Shown: one piece after another, positions 1 to 11,700 of the stretch
How positions within the stretch are numbered: the first letter of the stretch is position 1
Layout: each line of letters starts with the position of its first letter
Origin: Oscheius onirici
Lineage: Eukaryota > Nematoda > Chromadorea > Rhabditida > Rhabditidae
DNA length: 64,000 nucleotides
Assembly (NCBI GenBank): GCA_932521025.1
Contig: OW051471.1
Coordinates: 9,920,001-9,984,000 of the forward strand
Direction: 5' to 3'
Notes under the pieces: generated by a model
What the model saw: the letters and a program-made list of their open reading frames with translations, nothing else
What the model was told of the DNA's origin: nothing
The model's database searches: none
Translations under genes and position numbers: made by a program

Positions 1-52
1 TGTCTTTCATTTTCAATTTGAGTCTCTTAGTTGTAGACAGTAACTTTCAGCC

Positions 53-2216
53 ATGACCAGGAAGCTCTGGACTTGGCGGAGTCGGCGGATGCGGATAGCC
101 ATCCTCTGTCTTCTGGCTCTAACTATTGAGGGACTCATGAGGAGCAACATCAACATGGTGAGTTCTCTAGAGACATTGGGGCAATTTCACAGTGAGAAAC
201 AGAGCAATATTGGGAAGAAGGGAACGACATTGAACCTTGGATTTCTAGGCAATGGTGTGTATGCTGAAACACTCCGCTTTGGTTTCTGCTGCAGCAGTCA
301 GAAACTTCTCCCTAGTTGATAATTCAAACTGTCCAGTCTTGGATATCACCACGGGCTCCGTCCGGAGACCACCTCCAGGAACATTGGACTGGAATTCTCA
401 AGAAAGGGGCTTCATTTTTACCTCCTTCTACTTTGGCGGCCTCTTTGCCTGCTTCTTCATTGAGGTTCGACTGAATCGATTTCAGTAAACTTTGAAGAGT
501 TTCAGGTCTTCAGCCGAGTCGTCGGAGCAAAAAAAGTGATCCTTTACGGGGCTATCGTCAACGTTATTGGTACCTTCATCACCCCTCCGGTCGCCGCCAA
601 TTTTAATCTCTGGTTTCTGCTTGCCGTCCGCTTCATAATGGGATTCGGACAAGGGCTCCTGTGGCCCTGTATGAACGTCCTGGTCACTCACTGGTTCCCA
701 GCCAACGAAAAATCCACCGCTTTGGCCATTTCCACGACAGGAAATCAGTTATCGGTCATCATTGCCATGTTTGCGACTGCCGAGCTCTGTCAACTTCCGT
801 TCGGCGGCGGATGGCCCATGGCTTTCCATGCTTATGATAATTGGGAATTAATCGCAGTATCAGACTGACGGATTTAGGTGTTGCTGGAGTGGTACTGTGC
901 GTTCTTTGGCACCTGTATGTAACTGATTCCCCGAGTGAAACTCCGGACATCAGTGAAGAAGAAATTGAAGCAATTCATGGAGGGTCGAATGGAAAAGTTA
1001 AACAGATGGTACGTTTTGATAAAGAAACAGTTAAAAGAATCACCTCAAGGCGAAAATTGTGTCGAATTGTCGTTTTTATTAAAGTTTTAGCCTAAAAGAG
1101 TCCGAAGGTTCGAATTTTTTCAGAACAACTCAGTTCTTGAAAAAATAATAAAAGGGGTGATTGAGAAGAATGCTCAGTTGTCAGCCTCTCTAGAGGAGTC
1201 TTTCTTCGCTATTTTTTCTAGATTAAAAATTTGGCCATACCTCCATTTTCAGGCAGTCTCCTGGAGGAAACTCATGTCATCCCCACTGATCTGGGCCATT
1301 GCTGCCAGCTCCTTTGCGCATAACTATATTACCGTAGGCACCGTAAGCTATCTTCCCACTTACTACAAAACAGTTCTCAATATGTCGATCTCAGCTGTAA
1401 GTTCTCTTGTCTTACCAAAAAACAAGGGATGTCTTAGAACGGAATGCTCTCAGCCATTCCGTTCGTCTTTCAACTCATTTCCAAGTTCATCTACGCCGGA
1501 TTCGCTGATGGTTTTAAACGGAAAGACTGTATGTCGTTTACAACAATTACGAAAGTGTGCAATACAAGCGGTAAGATATTTCCATTTTCGTCTAAAAAAT
1601 AGTTGCAGCCTCGCTCGGACTGGCTCTCTGCTTCGGACTCCTCTGTCTCACCGACTGCTCTCAGCGACTCTGGGCAGTTACTCTGGTCTGTATGGCTATG
1701 GCTTTCGTCTCCGGCTACGTGCCCGGCTACAATACAAGCATCGTCGTTATTGCTCCAGCCCAAACGGCGGCTGTAGCTGCATTCTCCAGAGTCTGGGGAC
1801 AGATTGCTGCCACACTGTCGCCATTCCAAATTGGATACACTACAGGACATGGGACTCTGGCCGAATGGAGAGTCATCTTCCTGTCGATTACTGTAATGTG
1901 CGTGATCAGTGGAGCAGCGTTCCAGATTTGGGGATCAGGTAAGAATTATATTTTCAAAATACTCTTTAAAAGAAACTGCGGAGCATTTTCTCTAGCATGA
2001 CTCACAATCAGTACTCAGTAAAACCCTGTTTTCCAGAGACCACTTAAACCAATCTATTTCAATTACCTTGTTATTCACCTCTCATTAATTCTATTTTCAG
2101 CCGATGAACAAGAATGGTCCAGACCACAAGAACCGCAACTCATGCCACCTGAGGAACGAACGGAGGAGGCTCAACCTGAGACCAATCGCGAAAAGCATGC
2201 GGTTGCGTGCGAGTAA
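53..2216 (+). CDS. SLC17-type major facilitator transporter
   Basis: A multi-pass membrane transporter of the SLC17 type (sodium-phosphate/organic anion symporters), eight exons. My exons are 53-157, 249-464, 506-830, 878-1008, 1253-1396, 1438-1570, 1609-1938 and 2101-2216, stop TAA at 2214. Family features seen are the N-terminal membrane segment ending RSNINM, the block GQGLLWPCMNVLVTHWFPA, the segment WRKLMSSPLIWAI, and the late helices with GYNTSIVVIAPAQT. The tail is hydrophilic and Glu/Pro-rich, as expected for a cytosolic end. All junctions are GT-AG and keep frame except exon 3 to 4. There the homology demands an intron at 831-877 (exactly 47 nt), but it begins CT rather than GT. So the gene is either functional with an odd splice or recently damaged. 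The substrate cannot be told from sequence. Confidence 0.8.
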
Positions 2217-2261
2217 CCACGGCAACCTTGACCCTCCGCAACCCCTCAAATTTCATAAACT

Positions 2262-2634
2262 ATGTCAAATTGGAGTGCCAGCATCTATAGTGAGCCTTCC
2301 TCATCGTCGTCCGGGTTTCTTACCCAGTTGGATGCTTCTCTTTATGAAGGAGTCCCCATGACGGGTGAGTTTTTAACAAACGTAATTCCATGAAAGCCAA
2401 TTATTAAGTTTGCTGAACAAACTTTCAGACCCCGTCCTGGAGGCTGAAGCAAAAGAATGGGCCAAGCGATTTCTCCATTTACGGGTAGTGGGCACATCTT
2501 GTCATGTCTATCAGCAGCCATCTCCCTTTCTTCCACAAGTTCCACTACGAGGATCAACTTCCGCCGTCCCGTCCAGATCTGATGTTCCGTCTTCTCGATT
2601 GCCAGTCCTTCATAACAATAACCGCAAGAAATGA
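2262..2634 (+). CDS. Small unknown two-exon gene, 102 aa
   Basis: Not recognised. Exon 1 (2262-2364) ends at a clean GTGAGT donor and exon 2 (2429-2634) follows CTTTCAG; the join keeps frame to a TGA at 2632. The protein starts MSNWSASIYSEPSSSSSGF and is rich in Ser, Pro and Val, with no signal peptide or membrane helix. It begins only about 45 bases after the SLC17 stop codon on the same strand, close enough for operon-like co-transcription or for an alternative last part of the upstream gene. Good splice sites support it; the lack of a known family lowers confidence. Confidence 0.45.
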
Positions 2635-2917
2635 ATACGTGTAATCTTGTTCAGTGAGCACAAAGAAACGGGAAATTTTGTGAGTGGGTGAGGAGAATAA
2701 TAGAGAGTGTGGGAAGATGTTTGTCCTAGCTGACTCGGGGGACAGTAATAGTAGCCTTGTTTGAGTTCTTGTCGCTCTTTGAACACTGGGAGCTGACCAC
2801 TGCATGACTGCCTCAGTGAGGGTTTTGTGGGTTAACTAGTAGTTCAGATGACTGTGAAAAAACTTGACAATAATTCTGACCGCGAAACAAAGCTACTTGA
2901 AAATCGATGTGGAACAT

Positions 2918-4736
2918 TTATTCACTTTGAGATATCAGGTTAGATTCAGGATTACCGTCGTAAGCCTTCAAAAGATCGAAGAAAGCTTGGACATCTAAAG
3001 AATCATCTGAATTTCCATTATAACAGGAGTAATCCAAAGGAATTGGCTTCTCAGCATACGGACGTATTTCCACTAGATCATTGAAGGAGCGAATGTTTGC
3101 ATGAATGAAGAGACGGCTATTGACTTGGCTCCATAATATTGGAACCAAAGTAAGGACGAGGAATTTGTTGTCAGGATCGGCTACTAGTACAGTGACAGTG
3201 CTGTTTGACGCAGTATGGATGTGAGTATTTTTTCTAGACACGGTCTCAATGAATCTGTCTGATTGTGAGATTAAGATGCAAATTATCTGTGCCTTATAGT
3301 TCCAACCTCCATTGCTATAAATGTGACTATTCCGAAAGGCAGAGGAAAACCTACCTGGACAAGTTTTGATAGCAATTCCGAGCCTAGAGGCATAGACCAA
3401 CGATCAGTAAAGTGTTAAGCCATGAACAGGAGTCTTTCCAAATCCGTGGCAGTAGTAAATATTGACCGTTCTTCCAATGAAAAATACCAGTTGCTCCACG
3501 TTTTCATCCGTAGTTTCCGGCTGGTTTTCGTTGTAAATTGTTAGATTTGAGCCGATCATCCACGGCTTCACGTTAAGTTTGGGAGTTTCACGTGAGAGCG
3601 ACATATTGAGCTTTAAAAACGGCCATTTCATTCGCTCGAATACATGCGAAAAAAATTTTGAATCCCAGAAAGTCATTTCACCGCCAAATGTGAATGGCAA
3701 AACTGAGACGACTTCTTCAATTTTTTTCCAACAAGATTCGCTAGAACAACTGTACGAAATGTATGATCCAGTCTGAAAGTCGCATTGTTTTGGCTCTGAA
3801 ATGATGCCTCACATGTAAAAGTAAACTGCCGCGTTTTACTTGGATGTTGAATTTCGTCAGATCTTTGCTCAGAAGTTTGTTCACAGTCTGTCTTGCAAAT
3901 CCGAAGAGATCGTACGAAGGCCCGCGGATTCATCTAAAATTTATTTTATACCAGCCGTATACAACGGCTTTCGCCGCCTCTGCGCCTGCGGCGCTCAAGT
4001 TCGTAACAACTTCTCTCAAAGTTCTGATTAACAAAACCTATCAAAAATTCTTTACCATTCCAAGTTCAAAAGTGACTGTAATCCTGAAAATTTCTGACTT
4101 GTGGCCATGGACGAAACTCGTAGCCACGGACAAACAAACAAACATCCCAACAGAATCCACGACAAACACCATTGCGCTATAGACAGTAGAGATCGCTTCT
4201 TACTTGTCTGTCTATTACTTCAATCTCTTACTCACCTTGGCAAATATGGCGAAAAGATCTTTGTGCTCAAAGTTCCTCAAAGCAACTGGTTCTGGAAGAG
4301 GAAGAAAATAACTGGCTCGTTTTTCAAGAGTAGCCTTTAATCCCTTTATCGTTTCGATGCTGTTTTTCAATGTAATCATGATCTCAAGCTGCTCATCAAA
4401 GTAAGGTCGTCGTTTTTCGAATTCCTTGTCACTAAGCTGGGAATTACATTTCCAAAGCTGTAAAACTGAGCAACTTACTTTTGAAATATGGTTATCGCTG
4501 TCGGTCCAAAATTCATCGGGAAAGATAAAGTTAGCCTTTAGCTTTTCAATGCGCTCTTCCATTGTAGGATAACCAAAAATCAATTGACGACTGAATGCTG
4601 AGACTATGAAAAAATATCGATTTTTAGAGGGAAGCACTATCGATTTTCCATTGAACTCTGTAAAAGCTACGAATCGCTCTTGCTTCCTTTCCTCAAATAT
4701 TGAGGAAAGCAATCTTATGAGCCGAATATCAACCAA
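2918..4736 (-). CDS. Unknown nematode protein, six exons, 445 aa
   Basis: Not recognised as a named family. Exons on the minus strand are 4736-4479, 4436-4236, 3933-3756, 3702-3428, 3383-3355 and 3314-2918; every junction is GT-AG and the phases add up to one 446-codon frame including the stop. Exon 5 is only 29 nt. An AATAAA overlaps the stop codon region. There is no obvious signal peptide; the first half is charged, and the second half alternates hydrophobic and polar strands, suggesting a globular soluble protein. The 302 nt intron 3934-4235 contains a dispersed repeat that also occurs at 29.6-29.8 kb. Function unknown. Confidence 0.6.
3945..4195 (+). repeat. Dispersed repeat copy 1 (intron of the unknown gene)
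   Basis: This stretch matches the reverse complement of 29612-29845 over its length: both contain ACCAGCCGT-x-ACGGCT, then a GCCTGCGGCGCTCA block, a spacer, a GCCACGGAC block and a final ATTGCGCTATAG/CACTGCGCTTTAG block in the same order. Both include a short hairpin near the GCCGCC block. No coding potential. It looks like a non-autonomous mobile element, but target-site duplications were not clear to me. Confidence 0.65.
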
Positions 4737-4893
4737 TTTTTAATATGCTTTTTTGAGACAAACTTGCAACCGATCGGTCTGTTCAAATCACGATAAATTG
4801 TTTTCTACTGACCCTCATGATAGTCATACACCCAGCGTTTTATTTTGATCGGGAACCATGATTGTAAAGTTCATTCCTTCAAGTGACTGATTC

Positions 4894-5079
4894 ATGACGC
4901 GTCTTCCACTCCTAATATTTTCGTTTATCGTATTTCTGGTAGCTCCAACTGAGTGCTCTGCTGTTCGAGAAAAGCGCTTTAGCTACAAGCAATGGGCATG
5001 CCGAAACGGTTGGGATATTCTTGGCAGCTGTGGAATGCGCCACTATCATCACGAAGGATACAGGTGGAGTTGGAAGTAA
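4894..5079 (+). CDS. Secreted peptide precursor, 61 aa
   Basis: A single-exon ORF with a strong predicted signal peptide (residues 1 to about 21, ending near TECSA), a short propiece and a dibasic KR site at about residue 28. The remaining 33 residues begin FSYKQWACRNG and hold two cysteines nine residues apart, many aromatic residues and a His/Arg-rich tail. This is the plan of a processed secreted peptide such as a neuropeptide or antimicrobial-like peptide. No family was recognised. It lies about 155 bases from the start of the divergent unknown gene at 4736. Confidence 0.5.
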   Translation: MTRLPLLIFSFIVFLVAPTECSAVREKRFSYKQWACRNGWDILGSCGMRHYHHEGYRWSWK

Positions 5080-5094
5080 AAAAAGTTTGCTTTC

Positions 5095-5283
5095 TCAACA
5101 GTTTTCTCTATGATTTATCAGAGTAACAGATTCTGACAGAACTTTATCTGTTCTCGCTGCTTCCAACGAATAGCACAGCGGAGTAATGCAGCACACCGTC
5201 TTATCGTAGTTACAACCTGTCTTGTCCAGCATTTCGATCTTCTTGGAACATGCAATGAAGACGCTGACACATCCGACCCCCAT
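5095..5283 (-). CDS. Possible small Cys-rich protein (weak)
   Basis: An open frame of 62 codons with seven cysteines, including a CC pair (KTVCCITPLC). It recalls small secreted Cys-rich nematode proteins, but the spacing does not fit the insulin A-chain pattern. The start is unsure: a GTAAGA just upstream on the minus strand may be a donor, so this could be the last exon of a short spliced gene with its signal peptide upstream. It is convergent with the secreted-peptide gene. Low confidence. Confidence 0.25.
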   Translation of the reverse strand: MGVGCVSVFIACSKKIEMLDKTGCNYDKTVCCITPLCYSLEAARTDKVLSESVTLINHRENC

Positions 5284-5719
5284 TGCCTCTTACCTTAAAC
5301 TCCTGACGACCGATGAAATGAAACAAGATGTGTAGCATTCGACAGAGTACTAGATTAGGTGACCATCAATACGGGAGACTATAATTATTTGCCCATTTTC
5401 AAAATCTACTATGATCTAAGTAACAGTCCAATGAAGACGCAGTATTAAGAAAAAAGCTAGTAAGACAGAGGAAGACGAAAGGAACTTCATTTGTTGTAGA
5501 AAGATCTACCAGACTACTATTTATTGGAAAACTCGACGTGTTAAATCTAAGGAGCAGTCCATTATCTCTTTTTCCAGCTGTCTATCCAAAAACTTTCCAT
5601 CGATTATCAAAATGTTGTATTCAATATGAACCGGATTTAACATAAGCAACATGTATATTCACAACCACGGGGAGGATTGAAAAAACTATAGCACCAATGT
5701 TTCGGGAGTAAAAAGGAGG

Positions 5720-8700
5720 TCAGACATTTGAGGAAAAAATGAGGACGCTGTGCTGGATGACAGCTTCCATTGCACGTTGATATAGAATGGTACCCGTTGA
5801 CATTGCGGCGAAATCGGTAAAATTGGGACGGAAGAAGGTCGGGAAGAAGACTTTGGAAAGATTTTTGATGTCCATGGCTGTTGCTGGGGAGCTTGCTACT
5901 TTGTGAAGATGACCGATAAAGTAGCGAAGCACGTCCGTGTTGCTCTTGTCGAGGTCGGTGAATACTTCACGGAGCTTTTCGGCTACCTCAAGAAGGCATT
6001 AATAAAATGAATCTGTGAGTTTTTGCCAATGGTAATTAGCCGAATCTCTATTCCAATGCATTACGAAACAAGTCTTAAGAGGCATTTTTCACCAACTTTC
6101 GGAAAGAAGAACAGAAACTGGGAAGCTGCTTGCAATTTGCAAAAATCTTTTTATTTTTTTTTCACGCAGCATTGGGCGAAAGCCTGTAGTAATAAACCTT
6201 CAGTATTCCTAGTCAGTGCTTTCAGATGTGTGTGAGTCAAAAACGAAACCCAATAAGTTAACTTTGCCTGGAAAGCCGTCAAAAGGATGCCAAAGTTTTG
6301 TAGTCATGCAGGGGACATAATGCACAGAAGGGGACATAATGTACAGAAGACCGCTTTTTAATAAGTGCCATAATTTTGGGACTCCACATTATAGGAGTAA
6401 AATACTTACATCTTCGTCGTCTAAAACAGCCAGAACTTCCTTCTGTATCGAAAGCGGTATAACTGGATGATGAAGTTTCGAGAAGAAGGTTTTCACAGCT
6501 GTGGCTACAACATGAACAGGCATTTCTAGCGATTTGAGATCGATGTCGCCCTGAACCATTTTATTTCCAGAACATTTTCTTTCCTTACCTTCTCTCTAAA
6601 TTCCTTTTCAACTTCAGCAAGCTGGGCCTGATTTCCTGGAACTCTGTAGAGTCCCTCCAGTTCCAAGCCTCCTTCCTAAAAGGTATCTTGTTAACAAAGT
6701 TTCAAGCAAAAAGATTTGCGATATAACGTGCTCTAGTTCCATGCCACGAATGGCTATATAAAGCATTTTTTCGGGTTACAATATCCAGCCACTCGAGACT
6801 GACTTACCTCCGGACAATCATCAATTTCCTAAAGAATTTATTGTGGGAAAGTCAAACATTGGTCACATGACGTGAGCTTCTTTGTGCGCGTAGAGTGGAT
6901 GACGAGCATCCTCTTGCGTAAAAAGTGTGTGTTTTTGGCGAGCTTTTGAAAATAGTCATCATTCGAGACCCACCTTTTCAATATATTCGACACATCGGGT
7001 TAGGAAGAGAGGAAGTCCGCCGCCTGATTGACAGAGAGATTCGAGGGTGTCAGTAGGGGAGATGACACCTTGATTCTGAAAGGAGAGTTTCGTCTGACGG
7101 AAAATAGCAAAAGGTACCTCGGGACTGACTTGCTTCGATGTTCTTCGAGGAGATCGCGATGGGAGCCAGGAGAAGGATGAGGTCTTTTCACCTAAAACTC
7201 TGTTTGTGAAAATATACCATATTGTTACGTTTTTGGAGAAACTTTTCAAAAATGAAGCTAATGAGAAACAGGCTCTGTTAACTTTTAGAAGTAGTCTTAC
7301 AAATGATTTTTCAATAAAGGATGTGTAGTGAATTTACTTTGCTACAAAGCAAAACATCACCCTTGAACAAGATTTAGGTTCAGTGTACTGAAAAAGCAGC
7401 TCAAGCTAGGGGCAGCAACCAAAATCAAGCCGCAACATGTGTACAACATCACCTACCATTACTTCCGAGCTTCTTCATCTGACGTCGAGCGACTTGAGGA
7501 CTCTGTGGCAGACTTCTACTTTCCAGAACTTGTTCCACTCCCAAAAGTTTGGGATCCATTTCCTCTTCTTCCAGCTTCCCAATGTTTTTCTTCATTCGGA
7601 AGGAGGTGGCAACCTTTCTTACGAATTTTGTCGCTCCTGCCGAATAACTCGGTCGTTTCTTGTTCTTTCCACGAATCATATCGACAATGGATTCGGCTGA
7701 GAGTGAATGTCGCAGTCCCCTGTCCATTGGCGGGACGAGAAGAGGACGACGATGTTTTACCCCGCCGTCTTCCGTGAAATCTGTAGTGACACTTCGATTC
7801 ATGGCCTCGTAGTTTGTTTTGCTTTGGGAAAGTGGCTGTGTCTGAGCTGGACGACCATTGGGTCTCAGAAGAGCAGGAGTACGGTAGGAAGCTTCAGAGA
7901 TAGTGGACACGGACATGATTGGTGCAGTCGGGGCAAATTTCTTGTCCACACGAGACGCTACAAACACAACGATAGGTACAAGCAAAGGAAAAAGCAAGCT
8001 AAAATGTGCAGCACAAAACCTACCATTTTGATTGCTGGAAGCGGAAGGAGAGGTAGTGTAGGCGGCAAACATGCGTTCTCTCAGCGGGCGCTGAAAACAG
8101 AATGGTTAGGAAAGAGACTACGACCTGATTGCCAGCAATTGCAGCCCTGTTTTCTTGTGCAAAAAAAAGGCCGAAGATCAGAAAAACATGCCTTCTTCTC
8201 CTTTTTCGGCGAACCATCTCCCTGTTCTTCGTATTCCTTCTCAAAATCGAGCGTCGCGTAGATGTGATCGTCGTCGGTTAGAGCGTCCTGTACCATCGAG
8301 TAGTCGGGAGCCACGTCGATGGCTTCAGGTGTGGCTAGAGGAGCCATGACTGGTGGTCGGAGCATTGGAGGACCGCGGGTTGGAGTCACTGGAGCTACTC
8401 GACGACGAGGACGTGAAGACGAACTGGAAAGAAGTGTTGAGAAATATGTGTGACAAACTGAATTTCTAACTGTTTTCTGCCGGGAATTGCCTAAATCCAT
8501 CTATAGAGAAATTAATTTCAAAATAATTTTCACTGGGATTTTAAATCGTATTTTTTCACTCAATCACTCTCTGCACTCACCTGACACTAGGAGCCATAGA
8601 CCCTGCCGAAGCTGACATCTTCATCTCTCCAGCCATTCTAGACTCTGGCTTTCTTGTTGTGTACAGATGACCAGTCGAGGCAGCGGAATTTGTGCTGTCA

Positions 8701-11700
8701 GACCCATTTTCAGACGCGACTTTCGTAAAATTTTGGCTCAAATGCATGTTTCGGAACTCGGTCAAGGTCGCATAGCCATCGCTGAAAAGTTTTTCTTGCT
8801 AAAAACTTCACGTCACAAACTTTTCAGGCTTCAGTTGGTCTCTTGAAGATGCGTTGGTTGAGGGATACTGTGGGGCGATATACTAAAACTCGAGCATGAG
8901 AAAAGTTTGAAAAAACTTCAACCATGAGTCGATTGAAGTAGTTGACAAAGGCCGTAACTGTGGCGGGATCGACCGCCGAGTCGACAGAGTTCAAGACGAG
9001 AAAAGCTGCTCCGATGCTGATGGCCAGTTCGGCTCCTTCGGTCAGAAGAAGGTTTGAGCACTAAAATTAGTTTTGTTTACTTCGAGAGTCGAGAAAAAAG
9101 AGGAGAAGCTCGCGAGAGGGTCGAAATGCGAGAGGATGTGTCAATTTGAGCTGCAATTACAAGAGCGCCTGTGCAAGGCGGGAGGTGGCCGGTGCGAGAG
9201 CGAGCGGCGGCCACTTGAACTCGAAACGTTCAATACAAACATGCAGGAAAAGAAAAGTACGGGTGGGGACAATCAGTGAGAGATAACTCTAATCTTTGTG
9301 CTGGAGACTGCCTTCAGTTTTCACTATTTGCTCCTTACTTTGTCCAAAATACTCAAAAAATCTAGTGTCAACGTTTCAGGTTGATGGTAGTATTCAGCTT
9401 TAGGCATTTTTGTTCAACAGTCATGTATTTTCTTTGATTTAAAGCGGACATCCAGTTCACGACTACACCCCGAATTCTAAACGTAAATACTGAATGAATC
9501 AGTCCTCAATCAGTACAAAATTGACATGAGCTCCTAGGATGTCCTCAAGCTTTAGAACTGAGATACAGGCTGTTTAAAACCATGAAAACAGAAGTGAAAA
9601 AAAAGGACCAACCTCGTTGTCAAAGCGCTCGTTTTTGTCCACGATCGCTATCAAAAATATCGATTTGCCGGAAACGCTGTAGCTGCCATTGTCCAGAATT
9701 CGACCAACGGCCGCCTTGGCATGAGCAAGCGATGCCGCCCGCCTAAATATCGCTAATTTAGTGTTGGCGACAGCCATACTTGGCAGAAAAGATGAGAATG
9801 TGTCCGTTGCGATGGTGCAGGTGTCTTGCGAAGGCCCAATTGTGGTAGGAGGCTATGCTGAGATCGACACGGCAACGGGAATCGGATGGCAAGAGAACGG
9901 TAAGCGGAATACTACCACCGCCAAGAATGTCATTGTACTTGACCAAGGTGAAAATTGAACCGTCGTTGACCAGAAGAGCGTTGAGGAAGATTTCCATTGA
10001 GAAGGGATCACCACACATCATGGATACCTGAAAGACGGCAAGTTTCTGATGATTTCGAGAAACGCTAGGAGCACTGAGTATATGGTACCGAGGAGTACCC
10101 CGCTCTAAGTTCTTCGTTCTTTACAAAGTTAAATGAGAAAAATCCTAAGTTTGTAAAGGCCGAGGTGTTTCAGAATTTTGAACCTTTGTACTTTAACAGC
10201 TAGTCTTTTCACTGAACAAGCCGACCATTATCCCACTCAAATCTGTGACGCAAATTCGTTCCCACGCGGACCCACTAAGCATTTGTTAAAACTGTTTACT
10301 CGTCTTCATGTCTGACAGCCGATACAGTTTTTACACCTCCGCGAAATTGCTTCGGCACTCCAGGTGCAAAAATCGAAAAGGATGGGAAGCTTACCTTGAC
10401 TCGGAGATCACTCTTGTTCGGATTGAGACTGGAATTACAGGCGGCTTCACAAACTCTGACTAGTTGATCTTTTCTAAATCTGTTTTTTAAAGAAAAACAG
10501 GAAAAATATTACCCAAAAATGCTGCTACAGTCGCTGTTCTTCCCACTCCATTGACTTGAAGCTTCCGAGGGTGCCGATCCGGCGGCAATAAAGACTCCGC
10601 CAGTCACTTCGGCCAGCATAGAGCCCTGAAAAATGAGCAACTATACCACGTAGCGTTTGCTAAAAGTTATTTGTTCACTGCCATATTGTCAAAAGAGCAG
10701 CACAAAAAGAGCGTGTGGAAATGTTTGTACTAGCTGGTGGGGTTGCTATTGTGCCGACGAATACACCGGAAATGGGTGACTAATTCATGAAAGAGTTTTC
10801 GGAAAGAGGACACACCTGTTGATGAAGCTGCGGAAGGAGGTCGTAGTGACTGGGATCACAGACGAGGACATACATCGGCGGCAGGCGTTTGAAGACATCT
10901 GGATTGTCTCGAAGACAGTGCTCGACAGTGAACTTGGCTCGTTCCAAGGCCACAGCGGAGTCTGAAAGTGGATACTGTGACTTGTCTTTTTTAAACAGAT
11001 AGGATCTCGTTTTCAAGAAACATTTTACCAATTTCCACCAACGGCTAAATCTGTTGTTTCCTTGTACCGTTCCCATTTTTTCCAGCCCAATAGTATCCCT
11101 GCCCCAACAAAAGCGCGCTCCATCTCACCAACCCAGTCCTTTAACTAGTTTTTTTTTCTCCTTACTCATATTGCCGTTTTTCATATCGAATTTTTCCTTT
11201 TTGTGAACGCTCTCGGCCGTTCAAACATATTACGTCGAAATCCCTGCTAAATAGCATCTTACAGAAAAGGACAAAGGACAACTGCTTGTTGATTTTGTAG
11301 TTTTCCAGCCATGTCTTTCCAAGGCCTTGCCAATGATCTCAGCAACAAAATTCAGGGAGTAAACAGGTACGTTCTATTGCTTTAAGTTTTTTACTTTTAA
11401 TTTGTAGATACAATCCAGAAAATGTTACGGATCTCACAAAATGTGTAGAGGCCATGATCAACGAGAACCAGTATGATAAGGATATCTGTCTCACCATTCT
11501 CAAACTTTTCCAGCTCAATCCAGACAAGTGGGAATTTTTTTATAATAGTTTAAATATGAAAATCTAGATTTAATGAAGCCGCAGTGAAAAATGTTCTGAT
11601 GAAAACATTGATGGTCCTTCCGAAGGCTGATTTTTCTTTGGCCAAATGTCTTATTGACACGTACAAAATCCAGTCACAGGTAAATTTTCCCACTGTTATT

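Noticed and set aside
5095-5283. Insulin-like peptide
   Set aside because: The CC-to-C spacing (four residues) and the lack of a B-chain pattern do not fit.
7437-8349. Plus-strand frames opposite RhoGAP exons
   Set aside because: They are antisense shadows of the long exons at 7457-7957 and 8192-8423.
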